Assembly (NCBI RefSeq): GCF_016801865.2 | Contig: NC_068937.1 | Coordinates: 33,197,692 to 33,261,691 of the forward strand | Length of the DNA: 64,000 nt | Direction: 5' to 3' | DNA from: Culex pipiens pallens | Taxonomy: Eukaryota; Arthropoda; Insecta; Diptera; Culicidae | Part shown: one piece after another, positions 9,733-21,147 of the stretch | Layout of the letters: each line of letters begins with the position of its first letter | Numbering within the stretch: the first letter of the stretch is position 1 | Translations under genes and position numbers: made by a program | The notes under the pieces: generated by a model | Told to the model about the DNA's origin: nothing | Seen by the model: only the letters and a program-made list of their open reading frames with translations | Databases searched by the model: none

Positions 9733-11862
9733 CTAATGACGCAAAATTGTTTATTTGGTCATAACGAAACAACCCGGATAGGTCAAGCCACATAAAATCA
9801 CTAAAATGTCATGAAATTAGACAACATGGGAGAGAATTGCTCCCGTGGTTTGTGGATGGTCCTAATAGGACAAAATTCCTGTCCAGCCAAGCATACGTAC
9901 ATTTTTCCTATATAATGTAAAATTGATGTGTTTATTTTTTGACGCCGTACGTTTTTTTACTAAATTGTGTCAAGCCAGCGAGGAAGATTAATCAGCAAAC
10001 AAACATGCTCATGAATGACCTAGGGAAATGTTGAAAAATTTAACTTAACCTTGGGTGTAAATTTTAAGTGATTATCATCCACGGAAGTCTAACTACCACA
10101 ATATATTCAATTATTTCTTTGCTTAATTTATGATTCTTGGATTCATACGAAGTCAACTTCCAAGAATCATTTAAAAATCGCATTGCTGAATCGCATACTC
10201 CAAACACGTCCAAACTATACATGTACTTAAAACATTCGCACACACTCGCAAGCAAATAGCGCAACCATCGACGACGAGAAAAATGTGGAACTTGTTGAAT
10301 GTGGGCAACGACGACGACGACGGCTCGTCCGGCCAGCAGCAGCTGAAAGAAGACAAAAAAAAGACCGCGAATCGAGCGAGACTCCATCGCGAGAGAGCAA
10401 ACTTTTTAGTTGAAATATTTCCCACTCGTGGCAGCACCAGTCGCCGCACCGTTTTTTTTTTCCTTCTCTCTTCTTTGCGCTCACAATCACACACAGACGC
10501 TAGTACAAGTAACTAGTGGCTTTGTACTTGCAATGGACACATTGAGGTTGAGGTGTCGTGAGGTCCCCTCACACACAGAGTGGAAAGGGTCTTACAACTG
10601 CGCTTTCGGACTTCATTCAAGCTTCGAGCTGGTGGTGGGTGGGGAATTTGAAGGTAAAATACAATCGCACACATGCAACTTCTCTGAGTGTGTAGCTATT
10701 TCGAGGGCACCACAAAACCAAACACACGCGACGCGATCGTATCAAAACATGCGACTTTAAACGGGAGAGGGGTGCCAGTGTGAGTGTGAGTGGCCATGTT
10801 TTTTATGTCGTTTAACGGATGAACTGGATGCTTAAAGAGAGCGAGAGAGAGTATATTAGGTTGGAATGCGACTTTGAATGCCAAAAGTCATGTTGAGGCA
10901 TGAACACATCGTCCAGTGGAAGTACTCGAGGTTGGTTCAAGAAGCTTTGCGTGCAATGTTGCAAGGAATGTTGTATGCTATGAAGTCGGTTAAATGAGAA
11001 GTGGAGGAGCAAGGTTTTTGATTGCTTCCTTGCTCCTTTTAAATATTGAGTGGCCTTAACTGAAGATAGGGTGATCAGATCAACAAAATTTCCGACCTGT
11101 TGGTCAATTCTTTCAATTACTGACCCTAATCTTCTAATTCTGGTCTAATTTTTGGCCACATACAAATATCACGTACACACATAGAAATTCGTTGAACACA
11201 TAATGGTTCACATAATGGTCCACGTGCATTCCATAACATTCCTCTTACAAAGTGGCTCCAAAAATTAGCTTAAATTGCTGATATTATTCTTCACAGTAAT
11301 TGCTTATTTTTATCAGCACAATTACGCTTTGGTTTTGATTGGTTTTAAAATGGTCAAGTAAATTGGCCCCTAGACCCAATAAATGTTCAATAAAATCTTT
11401 TAATGTTAATCATGATTACATTCAGAAATATATAACCATATAATATAAGAAATATATAACTAATGATTTCTCGGGTGAGTTTTCAAAAAGCCGTAAAAGC
11501 CACCGTGACCTCTGACACTAGTTTTGGTTTTTCTCCAAAATTAAACGAAATTTCATTTATCTGTAGTTTGGGACACTTGAAGGACGTGTAGATGAACAGT
11601 CTCAAACATTTTTGATATGGGTTTTTCGTAAGTAGGTCGAATACCGATACAAAAAGGACTTTGTTTACCAATGGCTCTTACTGCTTTTTGAAAACTAATC
11701 CGAGATTTGTTTTTGCTTGTACTTAAAAACCTTCCACCTCGGGAATTAAACTTTGACATTTGGATTACGAATCTGTGTGACTACTGTCTAATCTGGACAG
11801 ATCAAAATGTATTGTGATTTTATTAAAACCAATTTATAGAAGATTGCTTCGGAACGAACAAT
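9733..11862. other. No firm gene; possible UTR/promoter-like stretch 10060-10860
   Basis: A right-end scrap of the CCACGTGG MITE lies at about 9845-9872. From about 10060 to 10860 the DNA is of mixed composition with CGACGACGACG, GCAGCAGCAG and GAGAGAGCGAGAGAGAG runs, unlike the TE background. Open frames exist in several phases but none has recognisable domains. It could be regulatory or 5' UTR DNA. The rest is AT-rich and unremarkable. Confidence 0.3.
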
Positions 11863-11864
11863 TA

Positions 11865-12091
11865 CCGTAAACTGGGGTGACTTTGATAGCCCGGGGTGAC
11901 TTTGATAGGTTTTTCAAATGGCCTTGACGGCCTAAACATTTTTGAAATTTTTTAGTATGTAAGCATTAAGGGATAGTTTATTATCGAATATATGAAAAAT
12001 GTGACTGTTACATTGGATGTATCAAAATTAGTGGCCAAATCAAATTTCTATCAATGTCACCCCGGGCTATCAAAGTCACCATAGTTTACGG
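11865..12091. mobile_element. TA-flanked MITE with long TIRs
   Basis: The left end CCGTAAACTGGGGTGACTTT and the right end CAAAGTCACCATAGTTTACGG are inverted; inverted similarity extends about 46 bp and includes a second internal GGGGTGACTTTGATAG. TA dinucleotides flank both ends (11863-11864, 12092-12093). At 227 bp it has no coding capacity. It directly abuts the (AATCC)n array. Confidence 0.75.
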
Positions 12092-12104
12092 TATATAATC
12101 TAGT

Positions 12105-12555
12105 CCAATCCAATCCAATCCAATCCAATCCAATCTAATCCAATCCAATCCAATCCAATCCAATCCAATCCAATCCAATCCAATCCAATCCAATCCAATC
12201 CAATCCAATCCAATCCAATCCAATCCAATCCAATCCAATCCAATCCAATCCAATCCAATCCAATCCAATCCAATCCAATCCAATCCAATCCAATCCAATC
12301 CAATCCAATCCAATCCAATCCAATCCAATCCAATCCAATCCAATCCAATCCAATCCAATCCAATCCAATCCAATCCAATCCAATCCAATCCAATCCAATC
12401 CAATCCAATCCAATCCAATCCAATCCAATCCAATCCAATCCAATCCAATCCAATCCAATCCAATCCAATCCAATCCAATCCAATCCAATCCAATCCAATC
12501 CAATCCAATCCAATCCAATCCAATCCAATCCAATCCAATCCAATCCAATCCAATC
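12105..12555. repeat. Pentanucleotide array (CCAAT)n
   Basis: About 90 almost perfect tandem copies of CCAAT, with one early CTAAT variant. It reads through in all frames on the minus strand as a repeated DWIGL peptide, an artefact of a five-base unit. It starts within about 12 bp of the MITE end. Confidence 0.98.
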
Positions 12556-12672
12556 TAATCTTATCTAATCTAATCTAATCTAATGTAATCTTATCTAATC
12601 TAATGTAATCTTATCTAATCTAATCTAATCTAATCTAATCTAATGTAATCTAATCTAATGTAATCTAATCAA
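12556..12672. repeat. Diverged pentanucleotide edge (CTAAT)n
   Basis: The perfect array passes into CTAAT, CTTAT and GTAAT variants for about 115 bp, as expected of the older, decaying border of a microsatellite. Confidence 0.9.
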
Positions 12673-13079
12673 ATTATGTCACACTTAAAAAACAAAAACC
12701 CTGTGAAAATACAAGTGATTTTATTTAAATACTGTTTTTTTTTTCATTTTCATTAAGTTCAACATTTCCTCACGGAAAGGAGTTCCATCTAAAATTTAAC
12801 AATTCAAATTAGCTGGCTTCAAATTGGTGAAACAGTGATTTTTTTGGTTGAATCAGCTAAAATTTCAGCTAAATTTACCAATCTGGGATTGGTGAAATAG
12901 CTAACCCTGATTGCTGATTTGCTTTCCAAAACTGACAGCCCAAACCAAAATGACAGGAGAGATTTTACCAAAAATAATGGTGTTTCAGCACAATTTTGCG
13001 TAAAATTACCAAAAAAACTAGCTGGAACCGGCAGCATGGATTTTTGACAGATCATCAGTTCGAGAACAAAACAAAGCAA

Positions 13080-13270
13080 CGTCCTGTGTCGTGTTCGATC
13101 CTGTTTGAGCCGCTCAGTTCGTGAAGTTTTTTTTTTGATGATTATGTGTGTTGTTTGAGTGCAAGTGCAAAAGGTGATAGAATGTGTTGTGTGAGTGAAT
13201 AAATTAAAAGCCAGGAAGATTTTCTGCGGATCGGCACCTGAAGGAATGTTTCAGTTGATAAGGTGAGAAG
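13080..13270 (+). promoter_or_regulatory. Possible start site and 5' UTR exon
   Basis: An arthropod-type initiator TCAGT at about 13117 (GCTCAGTTCGTGAAG) is followed by about 140 bp of mixed-composition sequence without an ORF, then AAGGTGAGAAG near 13260, a good splice-donor match. No downstream coding exon is recognised, so this is only a suggestion. Confidence 0.2.
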
Positions 13271-13349
13271 TTTTTTGTGTTGAGGGAAAGTGGTTAGAAG
13301 TTGAGCCTCTCGTTACTGTTTGGACGATGCGTAGGTAAAAAAATGTACT

Positions 13350-13490
13350 TAACATAAAGTGGGGGCATCCCTAAACCACGTGAAAACATTGGCAGGGGAA
13401 AGGGGAGACTGGCAATTGTCCACACTCTACTTTTTTGTATGGACATCTGTCCACCTGGAGGGGCGGCTGGTACAGAATGTCTAGACATAG
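13350..13490. mobile_element. Degenerate CCACGTGG MITE copy
   Basis: CATCCCTAAACCACGTG and the interior GGCAATTGTCCACACTC and GTATGGACATCTGTCCAC match the element at 11-172 and 48629-48784. The right terminus is lost. Confidence 0.45.
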
Positions 13491-13554
13491 ATTGGCCGAT
13501 GTTTGACAATTCCGAACAAATAGGGCACCTAACGCCTTTAAAGCACATCAAAAA

Positions 13555-14476
13555 ATAGTGTTAAATATTGTTAGAAACGAAGTTAAATGAAGTTCAATTA
13601 AGTTAAATTTAGTGAAATTAAGTTTAATCAATTTAAGTTTTATTAAATTAGTTAATTTTAGTTAAATTAAGAAGAGTTTATAAAAATAAGTTGAATTAAG
13701 CCAAAATTTAGTTTAATTCAGATAAATTCAGTTGAAAAAAGTTATTTTTAGTGTAATTTAGTTGAATTTGCCAAAAATTAGTTAAATTAAGTTGTGTTAA
13801 GTTAAATTTAGTAAAACTAATAAAATTAAGCAAAATTAAGAAAAATTAAGCAAAATTAAGTAAATTTAAGCAAAATTATGTAAAATTAAGTAAAATTAAC
13901 TAAAATTAATTAAATTAAGTCAAATTAAGTAAAATTAAGTAAAATTAAGTAAAATAAAGTAAAATAAAGTAAAATTAAGTAAAATTAAGTAAAATTAAGT
14001 AAAATTAAGTAAAATTAAGTAAAATTAAGTAAGATTAAGTAAAATTAAGTAAAACTAAGTAAAATCAAGTAAAATTAAGTAAAATTAAGTAAAATTAAGT
14101 AAAATTAAGTAAAATTAAGTAAAATTAAGTAAAATTAAGTTGTGATAAGTTAAATTTTGTAAAATTAAAAAAAATTAAGTAAAATTAATAAATTAAATTT
14201 AAATTAAGCAAAATTAAGTAAAATTAAGTGAAATTAAGTAAAATTAAGTAAAATTAAGTAAAATTAAGTAAAATTAAGTAAAATTAAGTAAAATTAAGTA
14301 AAATTAAGTAAAATTAAGTAAAATTAAGTAAAATTAAGTAAAATTAAGTAAAATTAAGTAAAATTAAGTAAAATTAAGTAAAATTAAGTAAAATAAAGTA
14401 AAATTTAGTTAAATTTAGTAAAATTAAGTAAAATTAAGTAAAATTAAGTAAAATTAAGTAAAATTAAGTAAAATTA
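13555..14476 (+). repeat. Decamer array (AAAATTAAGT)n, degenerate to perfect
   Basis: The first 350 bp contain irregular GTTAAATTAAGTT-type units. From about 13930 the unit AAAATTAAGT is nearly perfect, with a degenerate break around 14140-14220. It has no coding meaning. Confidence 0.95.
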
Positions 14477-14480
14477 ATTT

Positions 14481-15674
14481 GTATTTTTGTATTTTTGTAT
14501 TTTTGTATTTTTGTATTTTTGTATTTTTGTATTTTTGTATTTTTGTATTTTTGTATTTTTGTATTTTTGTATTTTTGTATTTTTGTATTTTTGTATTTTT
14601 GTATTTTTGTATTTTTGTATTTTTGTATTTTTGTATTTTTGTATTTTTGTATTTTTGTATTTTTGTATTTTTGTATTTTTGTATTTTTGTATTTTTGTAT
14701 TTTTGTATTTTTGTATTTTTGTATTTTTGTATTTTTGTATTTTTGTATTTTTGTATTTTTGTATTTTTGTATTTTTGTATTTTTGTATTTTTGTATTTTT
14801 GTATTTTTGTATTTTTGTATTTTTGTATTTTTGTATTTTTGTATTTTTGTATTTTTGTATTTTTGTATTTTTGTATTTTTGTATTTTTGTATTTTTGTAT
14901 TTTTGTATTTTTGTATTTTTGTATTTTTGTATTTTGTATTTTTGTATTTTTGTATTTTTGTATTTTTGTATTTTTGTATTTTTGTATTTTTGTATTTTTG
15001 TATTTTTGTATTTTTGTATTTTTGTATTTTTGTATTTTTGTATTTTTGTATTTTTGTATTTTTGTATTTTTGTATTTTTGTATTTTTGTATTTTTGTATT
15101 TTTGTATTTTTGTATTTTTGTATTTTTGTATTTTTGTATTTTTGTATTTTTGTATTTTTGTATTTTTGTATTTTTGTATTTTTGTATTTTTGTATTTTTG
15201 TATTTTTGTATTTTTGTATTTTTGTATTTTTGTATTTTTGTATTTTTGTATTTTTGTATTTTTGTATTTTTGTATTTTTGTATTTTTGTATTTTTGTATT
15301 TTTGTATTTTTGTATTTTTGTATTTTTGTATTTTTGTATTTTTGTATTTTTGTATTTTTGTATTTTTGTATTTTTGTATTTTTGTATTTTTGTATTTTTG
15401 TATTTTTGTATTTTTGTATTTTTGTATTTTTGTATTTTTGTATTTTTGTATTTTTGTATTTTTGTATTTTTGTATTTTTGTATTTTGTATTTTTGTATTT
15501 TTGTATTTTTGTATTTTTGTATTTTTGTATTTTTGTATTTTTGTATTTTTGTATTTTTGTATTTTTGTATTTTTGTATTTTTGTATTTTTGTATTTTTGT
15601 ATTTTTGTATTTTTGTATTTTTGTATTTTTGTATTTTTGTATTTTTGTATTTTTGTATTTTTGTATTTTTGTAT
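14481..15674 (+). repeat. 1.2-kb octamer array (GTATTTTT)n
   Basis: About 149 copies of GTATTTTT, almost without substitutions. Two units lack one T (near 14931 and 15481), and both slip the frame. Long open frames reading a repeated YFCIFVFL occur in all three forward phases because eight bases cycle through all frames; they are not genes. The array directly follows the decamer array. Confidence 0.98.
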
Positions 15675-15769
15675 TACTGTATTTATTTATTTTTTAATTT
15701 GTCAATAGAATAACAAAGCCGTACTATAAGGATGATCAACTAGAACATAGTTTAAAAAGCCTGGAAACT

Positions 15770-16300
15770 ATTGAAACATCCAAAAAACTTTGCTGGACTA
15801 CCAAAAAACGTACCAAGAATAGCGGAAAATCATGCTACACCAGCAAAAAGTCTTTTTGAAAATAAAAAACAACTTTACAGGCAGCAAGGGATTTTTAAAA
15901 TGATTTCGAAATTTCCAGTTAAAACAGTCGAAAAATTAGCTGGACTTACCGAAAAACGAAGCAAGAACAAAAAAGAAACGAGCCAAATCAGCCAAAAGGC
16001 TGGGTGAAGAATGCGTGCTTTGCAGGCAGCAACGGAGGCTTTTGAAAGAAAACTTGTAGAAATAGTGGAAAAATTAGCTATTCCAACCAAAACACCTACC
16101 AAGAATAGTGGCAAAGTTAGCTAAACTAGCTAAAAAGATGTGTGAAAATACCTGGCTTCGCAGCCATCAATGGAAAATTTTGAGAATGATTCCAAAAAAA
16201 CTAGTTGAAACAGCCTAAAAACTTGCTGGGCTAACTATAAAACTTCCTAGAATACCATAAAATCTAGCTAAAATAGCTAACAGACCTTCTCAAAACATAC
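15770..16300 (+). repeat. Four diverged ~145-bp tandem repeats
   Basis: Related blocks start at about 15782, 15930, 16070 and 16215, each with AAAA(A)TTAGCTGGACT-like sequence followed by ACCAAGAATAGTGG-like sequence. Similarity is moderate. The frame across the first units is open only by chance. The motif TTAGCTGG also occurs near 12810, inside the opposite end of the proposed composite. Confidence 0.55.
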
Positions 16301-16721
16301 AGCTTTTGAGACTGACAGCATTTTTCCAGCTTGCAAATTAGTAAAATTTACTAAAAATTTAGCTAGATTTATCATTTTTAGGACCTGGATCCAGCTGTCA
16401 AATCCAGGAATTTTTTTTAGGATTTCCAGCTAAAAAAAATCGTGGTTGGAAAAACAACCAATTTTTTTAGGGTTTTTAACCGAAAATTAGTAAGATTCAC
16501 GATAAACCTTCTTTCCGTGCTAAAACATCAGCATATTATTTTTTTTAGTTTTTTTTGTTGGAATTGCTGATTTAAATGAGTTTAAACCAAAGCCTATTTG
16601 AACGAAGCTGTTTGAAAGTTGATTTTTAGTTTTGCTTGAAAATTCTAATTTTTTGTTCTTTTATTAGATTCAAATAACAAACATCAAATTTTACCGCTTG
16701 ATTATTTTTTTTTGTTTTTAC

Positions 16722-17823
16722 CTAAATTTGTAATTTGTAATTTGTTGATTTATTGGGTACGATAACTTGTTAGTTAACACTTTTGATCAGGTCAAGGAAG
16801 ACACTTTAGGAAATAGGAAAGTTACAGAGGATCCAAAATAAACTTGACAAAGTACTCTAACTCTAAGGCTCACAAAATTAGTTTCGAATGGTTCTTTTAA
16901 ATGCATTTTTGAAGGCCAACAATGTCAGCTGACCTTTTAGCTCTGCAGGGAGGTTGTTCCAGCACGTGGTTCCGGCGACGAGCACACTTTTTCCGCTCTT
17001 CGTCGTGTGTCTCGGGATGATGAACGAGCGGGTCCGTTCTAACTGTCCTCTCACTAGATGTTGTTGGAGATACTCCGGCAAGTTACCATCGTACCCCTTC
17101 TTCATGAAACAGCTTGTCCGAAGCTGGTAGTTGATCGGCAAATCGTGTCCAAGTAGGGTGTGTCGCACTGCTGCGGTTGTATCTCGACGGCGCAGGTTGT
17201 ATACAAAACGCACTGCCGACTTGAAGCACCGGTGGAGTTGCTCCTTAAGCGCCGCAGAGAGCCCGTGATAGTAGACAATGTCACAGTAGGTAAACATCGG
17301 TACTATCACAGCTTGGACCAGCTTGCGCCGTGTGGGTTGAGAAAGGACCGCCGCAAAGCGACGGAACGTCCTCAGGGTGTTATAGACTCTCTGGGTCACA
17401 CTGTTGGTTTGATGCTTCCAGGTCATGTTGTTGTCCAGCTGGAGACCAAGATTGACAACTTTCTCGCACAGTGAAACAACTTCCCCGCTGAATACGATGT
17501 CTGTGTGGGGTTGAACGGAACCTGCTTTGGTGAAGACGATGGCCTGTGTTTTTTTGGGGTTTGGGTGAAGTTGATTTTGGTTGGCCCAGTTTGTGATCGC
17601 AGCTAAGTCGGTGTTGATGCTGGCAATCAGGTCTTCGATCTGCTCAATCGGTCCAGACACGTAGATTTGTAAGTCATCAGCGTACAGTTGGTACTCGCAT
17701 CTCAGGACTCCGGGTAAGCTGTTGATGAAAAGGCTGAACAGCAGCGCGCTGAGACAGGACCCCTGCGGTGTTCCATCGGTGACATCCCGTACAGCTGACA
17801 CTTTATCGCCGAGACGGACGCTT
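16722..17823 (-). mobile_element. 5'-truncated CR1-like non-LTR retrotransposon
   Basis: The fragment holds the C-terminal half of an RT and a 3' UTR that ends in repeats of ACAAATT (16722-16745) instead of poly(A), typical of the CR1/L2 group. The 5' boundary lies at about 17823, where it abuts the CAAT repeats ending the next element. No target duplication is seen. Confidence 0.7.
16878..17823 (-). pseudogene. Reverse transcriptase C-terminal half, CR1-like
   Basis: The frame runs from the 5' truncation (VRLGDKVSAVRDVTDGTPQG) to a stop at 16878, about 314 residues. It carries RT motif B (GTPQGSCLSALLF), the catalytic motif C YADD, and a thumb and C-terminal region ending FKNAFKRTIRN. The endonuclease, fingers and motif A are missing, so it cannot be functional. 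The scrap at 36325-36567 may come from the upstream part of the same family. Confidence 0.75.
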
Positions 17824-18148
17824 TGCTTTGATTGATTGATTGTTTATTTTTGATCAATTTTCCTTGGACAGGAAAAGCCACTAGAATGCTGGCATAAAAA
17901 CCTGCTTCTTTTCGGTAAAAAAATACAATAAATAAATACAATTATAAAGTAAATAATGAACTGCGGCTGAAGACAGAACTCCATCGGTGGAAACCTTTAC
18001 AGGAGTTCGGAACTGGCTGTTACGGGCTGGAAAGAAAATAAAAGAAAAAAAAAGAACCTACGAGATGAATGTGGCAATTGAAAATATAGAATGGAAAACT
18101 GTATCGGAACAATAAAGGAAATATGAAGTTATAGTTATAAAATACTGT

Positions 18149-21095
18149 TTAATTTAAAATGTCAATGGATTTAATAAGTTTCTCAACTATTTCAGGTTGA
18201 GCTAGATACAATTTCAAACGATCTTTGAAAATGCTTAGGGATGAACATAAGCCAAATTTATTAAAAAAGAAATTGAAGTAATTTGCACCTTTGAAAGTTA
18301 TACTACGTTCACCAGATAAAGTGGAAACATTTGGACGTTCAAGCAGATTATGATTTCTTGTACCATGTTGGTGAGAAGAAAGTTCGAATTTTGTATTTGT
18401 ATGAGTTTGGTTTGATAAACTTTTATATATAAAAGAACAAACTTGAATAATGTAAATTCCTCTGACAGGCATAATGTTTTTCTCTTTTGTATATAGATCA
18501 ACGGTATGACTTCTAAGTGGAAGGTTGAAAATCGATTTAAGAAATTTGTTTTGTACTATTTGAAGTTTATTTAGAAGATAATCGTAAGTATTCCCCCAGA
18601 CGGCAGTTAAGTAAGACAGTAAAGAGTTGAATAAAGAATGATAGATCAGAATAAGAACATTTCTTGGAAGCTTATGCTTTATTTTAAAAACAATACCGGT
18701 TATTTTATTAAGTTTTAGAATTAACGAGTTAACATGTGAAGACCAGTTAAGCCTGTTGTCCAAAAGAATACCCAAATATTTAAATATCTGGAAACTCAAT
18801 TTTAGTTTGAATTAATGGGTTAGGTGTAGAAAGGCTGGAATTTTTGATATTGATGATATTTGTTTTATTAATGTTCAATGTAAGTTTATTTATTCTAAAA
18901 TATTCAGAAACAATCAAAAGGTCATGTTTCAAATTTAAATCATTTACAGAATTTAGTCTACTGTTGTAAAATAAAGAAGAATCATCGGCAAATAATCTAA
19001 GATCCCCTTTAAGAGGTAAACGAGAAAAGTCATTAAGATAAATAATAAAAAACAAAGGACCAAGTACAGAACCTTGAGGGACTCCAACATCAATTAAATT
19101 CATTGAACTACTAATTCCATTAAAACAAACAAATTGAGAACGATTTGTAAGATAACTTTTGAACAAGTCTAAAGCAACACCGTGAATACCTGCAAATTTA
19201 AGTTTTTCAAACAAAATACGTCTATCTACCGTGTCGAACGCTTTGGACAAGTCCAAAAACAGTCCCAACACGTCGTCACGATTATCAAGATCATGTTGAA
19301 TTTTATTCACAAGATCAACAACAGCATTAAAAGTTGATGATCTTTCCCTAAATCCATATTGCTGGTGGCAGAAAAAATTATTACTATTCAAAAAGGTAGT
19401 TAAACGGTTGAATAATAATTTTTCGAAAACTTTGTTTATTGCAGAGAGCACAGAAATAGGTCTATAGTTGTTGAATGAGGAAGTGGAACCAGATTTATGA
19501 ATTGGGGTCACTTTCGCAACTTTTAGTTTGTCAGGGTAAACACCAAGGATAATACATAAATTAAAAATTTCAGCAAGGACAGGAGAAATAATATGATTTA
19601 TTTTTTTTAATGTAAAAGCGTTAATATGATCATTACCGCAAGCAGTGTTATTTTTAAGTGAATTGATAATGTCAAAGATTTCAGTTTGACTAATGGGTGT
19701 AAGAAAGAAAGTAGAATTAGGACGTTTTAAAGTTTTGAATTTATTGATATTGTCATTAGGAAAGGAAGGAATTTTGTTTGCCATTTTTTCTCCAATAGAA
19801 GAAAAATAATTGTTGAATTCATTAGATATTAATTGAGCATTATTTATTTTTTCATCATTTCCAAAAGCATCAGTAATAAGCAATTCGGTTGGAAGTTTGG
19901 AATGAATTTTTCGTCCAAGAATATCATTAATGTTTTTCCAAGTATCTTTCGCATTGTAATATTGAGTCTGTAATGTGTTTGAGTAAGAGCGAATTTTGTT
20001 AGTTAAATCATGAATTTTTGAATCAATTTCAGTAGTACTTTTACCTGCAGCAAAGAGCTTATTTCTTTTTTTGCGCAAATTTTTTGAAGAATTTAATAAT
20101 GTTTTAAGACCGTCCGAAAACCATGGACAAATATGTTTAGATTTCGATTTTAATTCAGTTATAATGGTACTCTCCTGAATGGATTTAGTTAAAGTAGAAA
20201 TAAAATAGTTGTAAAATTCATTGGGATCATCAAAATTTCCCATATAAACAGGATTAAATCTCATTTCAAGTAACTGTTCTAAACGGACATAGTTGGTTTG
20301 ATGTTTGTATGAAATTTTAGCTGATGTTGAAATGGGAGTAATGTCGATTAAAGATAAGATAAAATTATGATCACTGTCAGGATTAGTTATAGTATCGTTT
20401 GTAACAGTAAAATCATCGGTATGATTAAAAGCAACATGGTCTAAAATGGAACTGCTGGAAGGTCTGGTTATGTTGGTGTTGGTTAAGAGAAATCCATATG
20501 ACGTCAAGATGTTAAGGTAATCTAGGAACTTATTTGAAGAAGAACTGGAATCAATGTTAATGTCTCCTACTAGCACATGTATGGAATTACTTGCAGATAA
20601 AATTAATTCTAAATGATTAAAAAAGTCTGTCAAATTACGATCGTCTGGTGGTCTATAATATGCTGATACTACTATTGATCTATTGTTACTAACACTAATT
20701 GAAATTTGTATAAAGTTTATTGGTTTAGGAACAGAGGAAAGTTCTAAGCTACAATTAGTTGTGAAAGTTAGATTATCCAAGACGAACACAACCAAACCCC
20801 CACCAGTACCATTTTTACGACAAGAAAAAACTGAATTGTAACCATCAATACGGTATAACTGAATAAGATCATTTGAAACCCACGTCTCACTGACAACGAT
20901 CACGTCAGGTTTACGCTTTAACTGTTCTATTACAAATTTAAGCTGATCAAATCTCGAAATCTTACAAATGCTCCTTGCATTCACTTGAAAGATTAACAAA
21001 CCCCGAAAGTTACTAAAATCGCGGTCGTAATTATTTATGCTATCAAAAAGGAAATTATGGGAATGAAAATCAGGTAATGTCTCAATGTCTTCCAT
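18149..21095 (-). pseudogene. ORF2: endonuclease-reverse transcriptase, frameshifted
   Basis: The first segment (21095-18780, 771 residues) has an APE-type endonuclease (VNARSI near residue 38, SETW near 70, GDINID near 175, SDHNF near 240). It is followed by RT motifs YRPISVLSAINKVFEK, motif A LFLDLSKAFDTVD, motif B GVPQGSVLGPLFF and motif C FADD. A shift of reading frame around 18785-18799 separates it from the C-terminal segment (to 18149, starting KYLGILLDNRLNW), which is otherwise intact. In CR1-type elements this enzyme nicks the target and primes reverse transcription. The copy is young enough to keep all other codons open. Confidence 0.8.
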
Positions 21096-21147
21096 TCACA
21101 ACTTACTGTTCCGATACAGTTACATTAGACTGGACTGTCGCGCTGCC

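Larger units (their letters stand above)
12771..16520. mobile_element. Possible 3.75-kb TIR composite holding tandem arrays
   Basis: CACGGAAAGGAGTTCCATCT at 12771 is matched in inverse by the sequence ending CTTTCCGTG near 16519 (as read inward: CACGGAAAGAAGGTTTATC). Inner flanks on both sides share TTAGCTGG and TTTACTAA-type motifs and CAGCTGTCAAATCCA-like sequence. Between them lie the arrays at 13555-14476 and 14481-15674 and the ~145-bp repeats. It may be a non-autonomous DNA element that has accumulated satellites; no transposase frame or clear target duplication is visible. Confidence 0.35.

Noticed and set aside
10064..10516. Overlapping open frames on both strands around 10.1-10.5 kb
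   Set aside because: Arise from CGA/CAG trinucleotide-rich DNA; no consistent coding frame, start context or homology visible.
12086..12553. Minus-strand open frames reading repeated DWIGL
   Set aside because: Product of the pentanucleotide array in all phases; no gene.
12100..15680. Telomeric or centromeric repeat block
   Set aside because: Units (CCAAT, AAAATTAAGT, GTATTTTT) are not known insect telomere repeats to me, and the arrays are short and bounded by dispersed elements; ordinary interspersed microsatellites fit better.
14479..15713. Three overlapping ~400-codon forward open frames
   Set aside because: They are the three phases of an eight-base tandem repeat and all read the same YFCIFVFL unit; not protein-coding.
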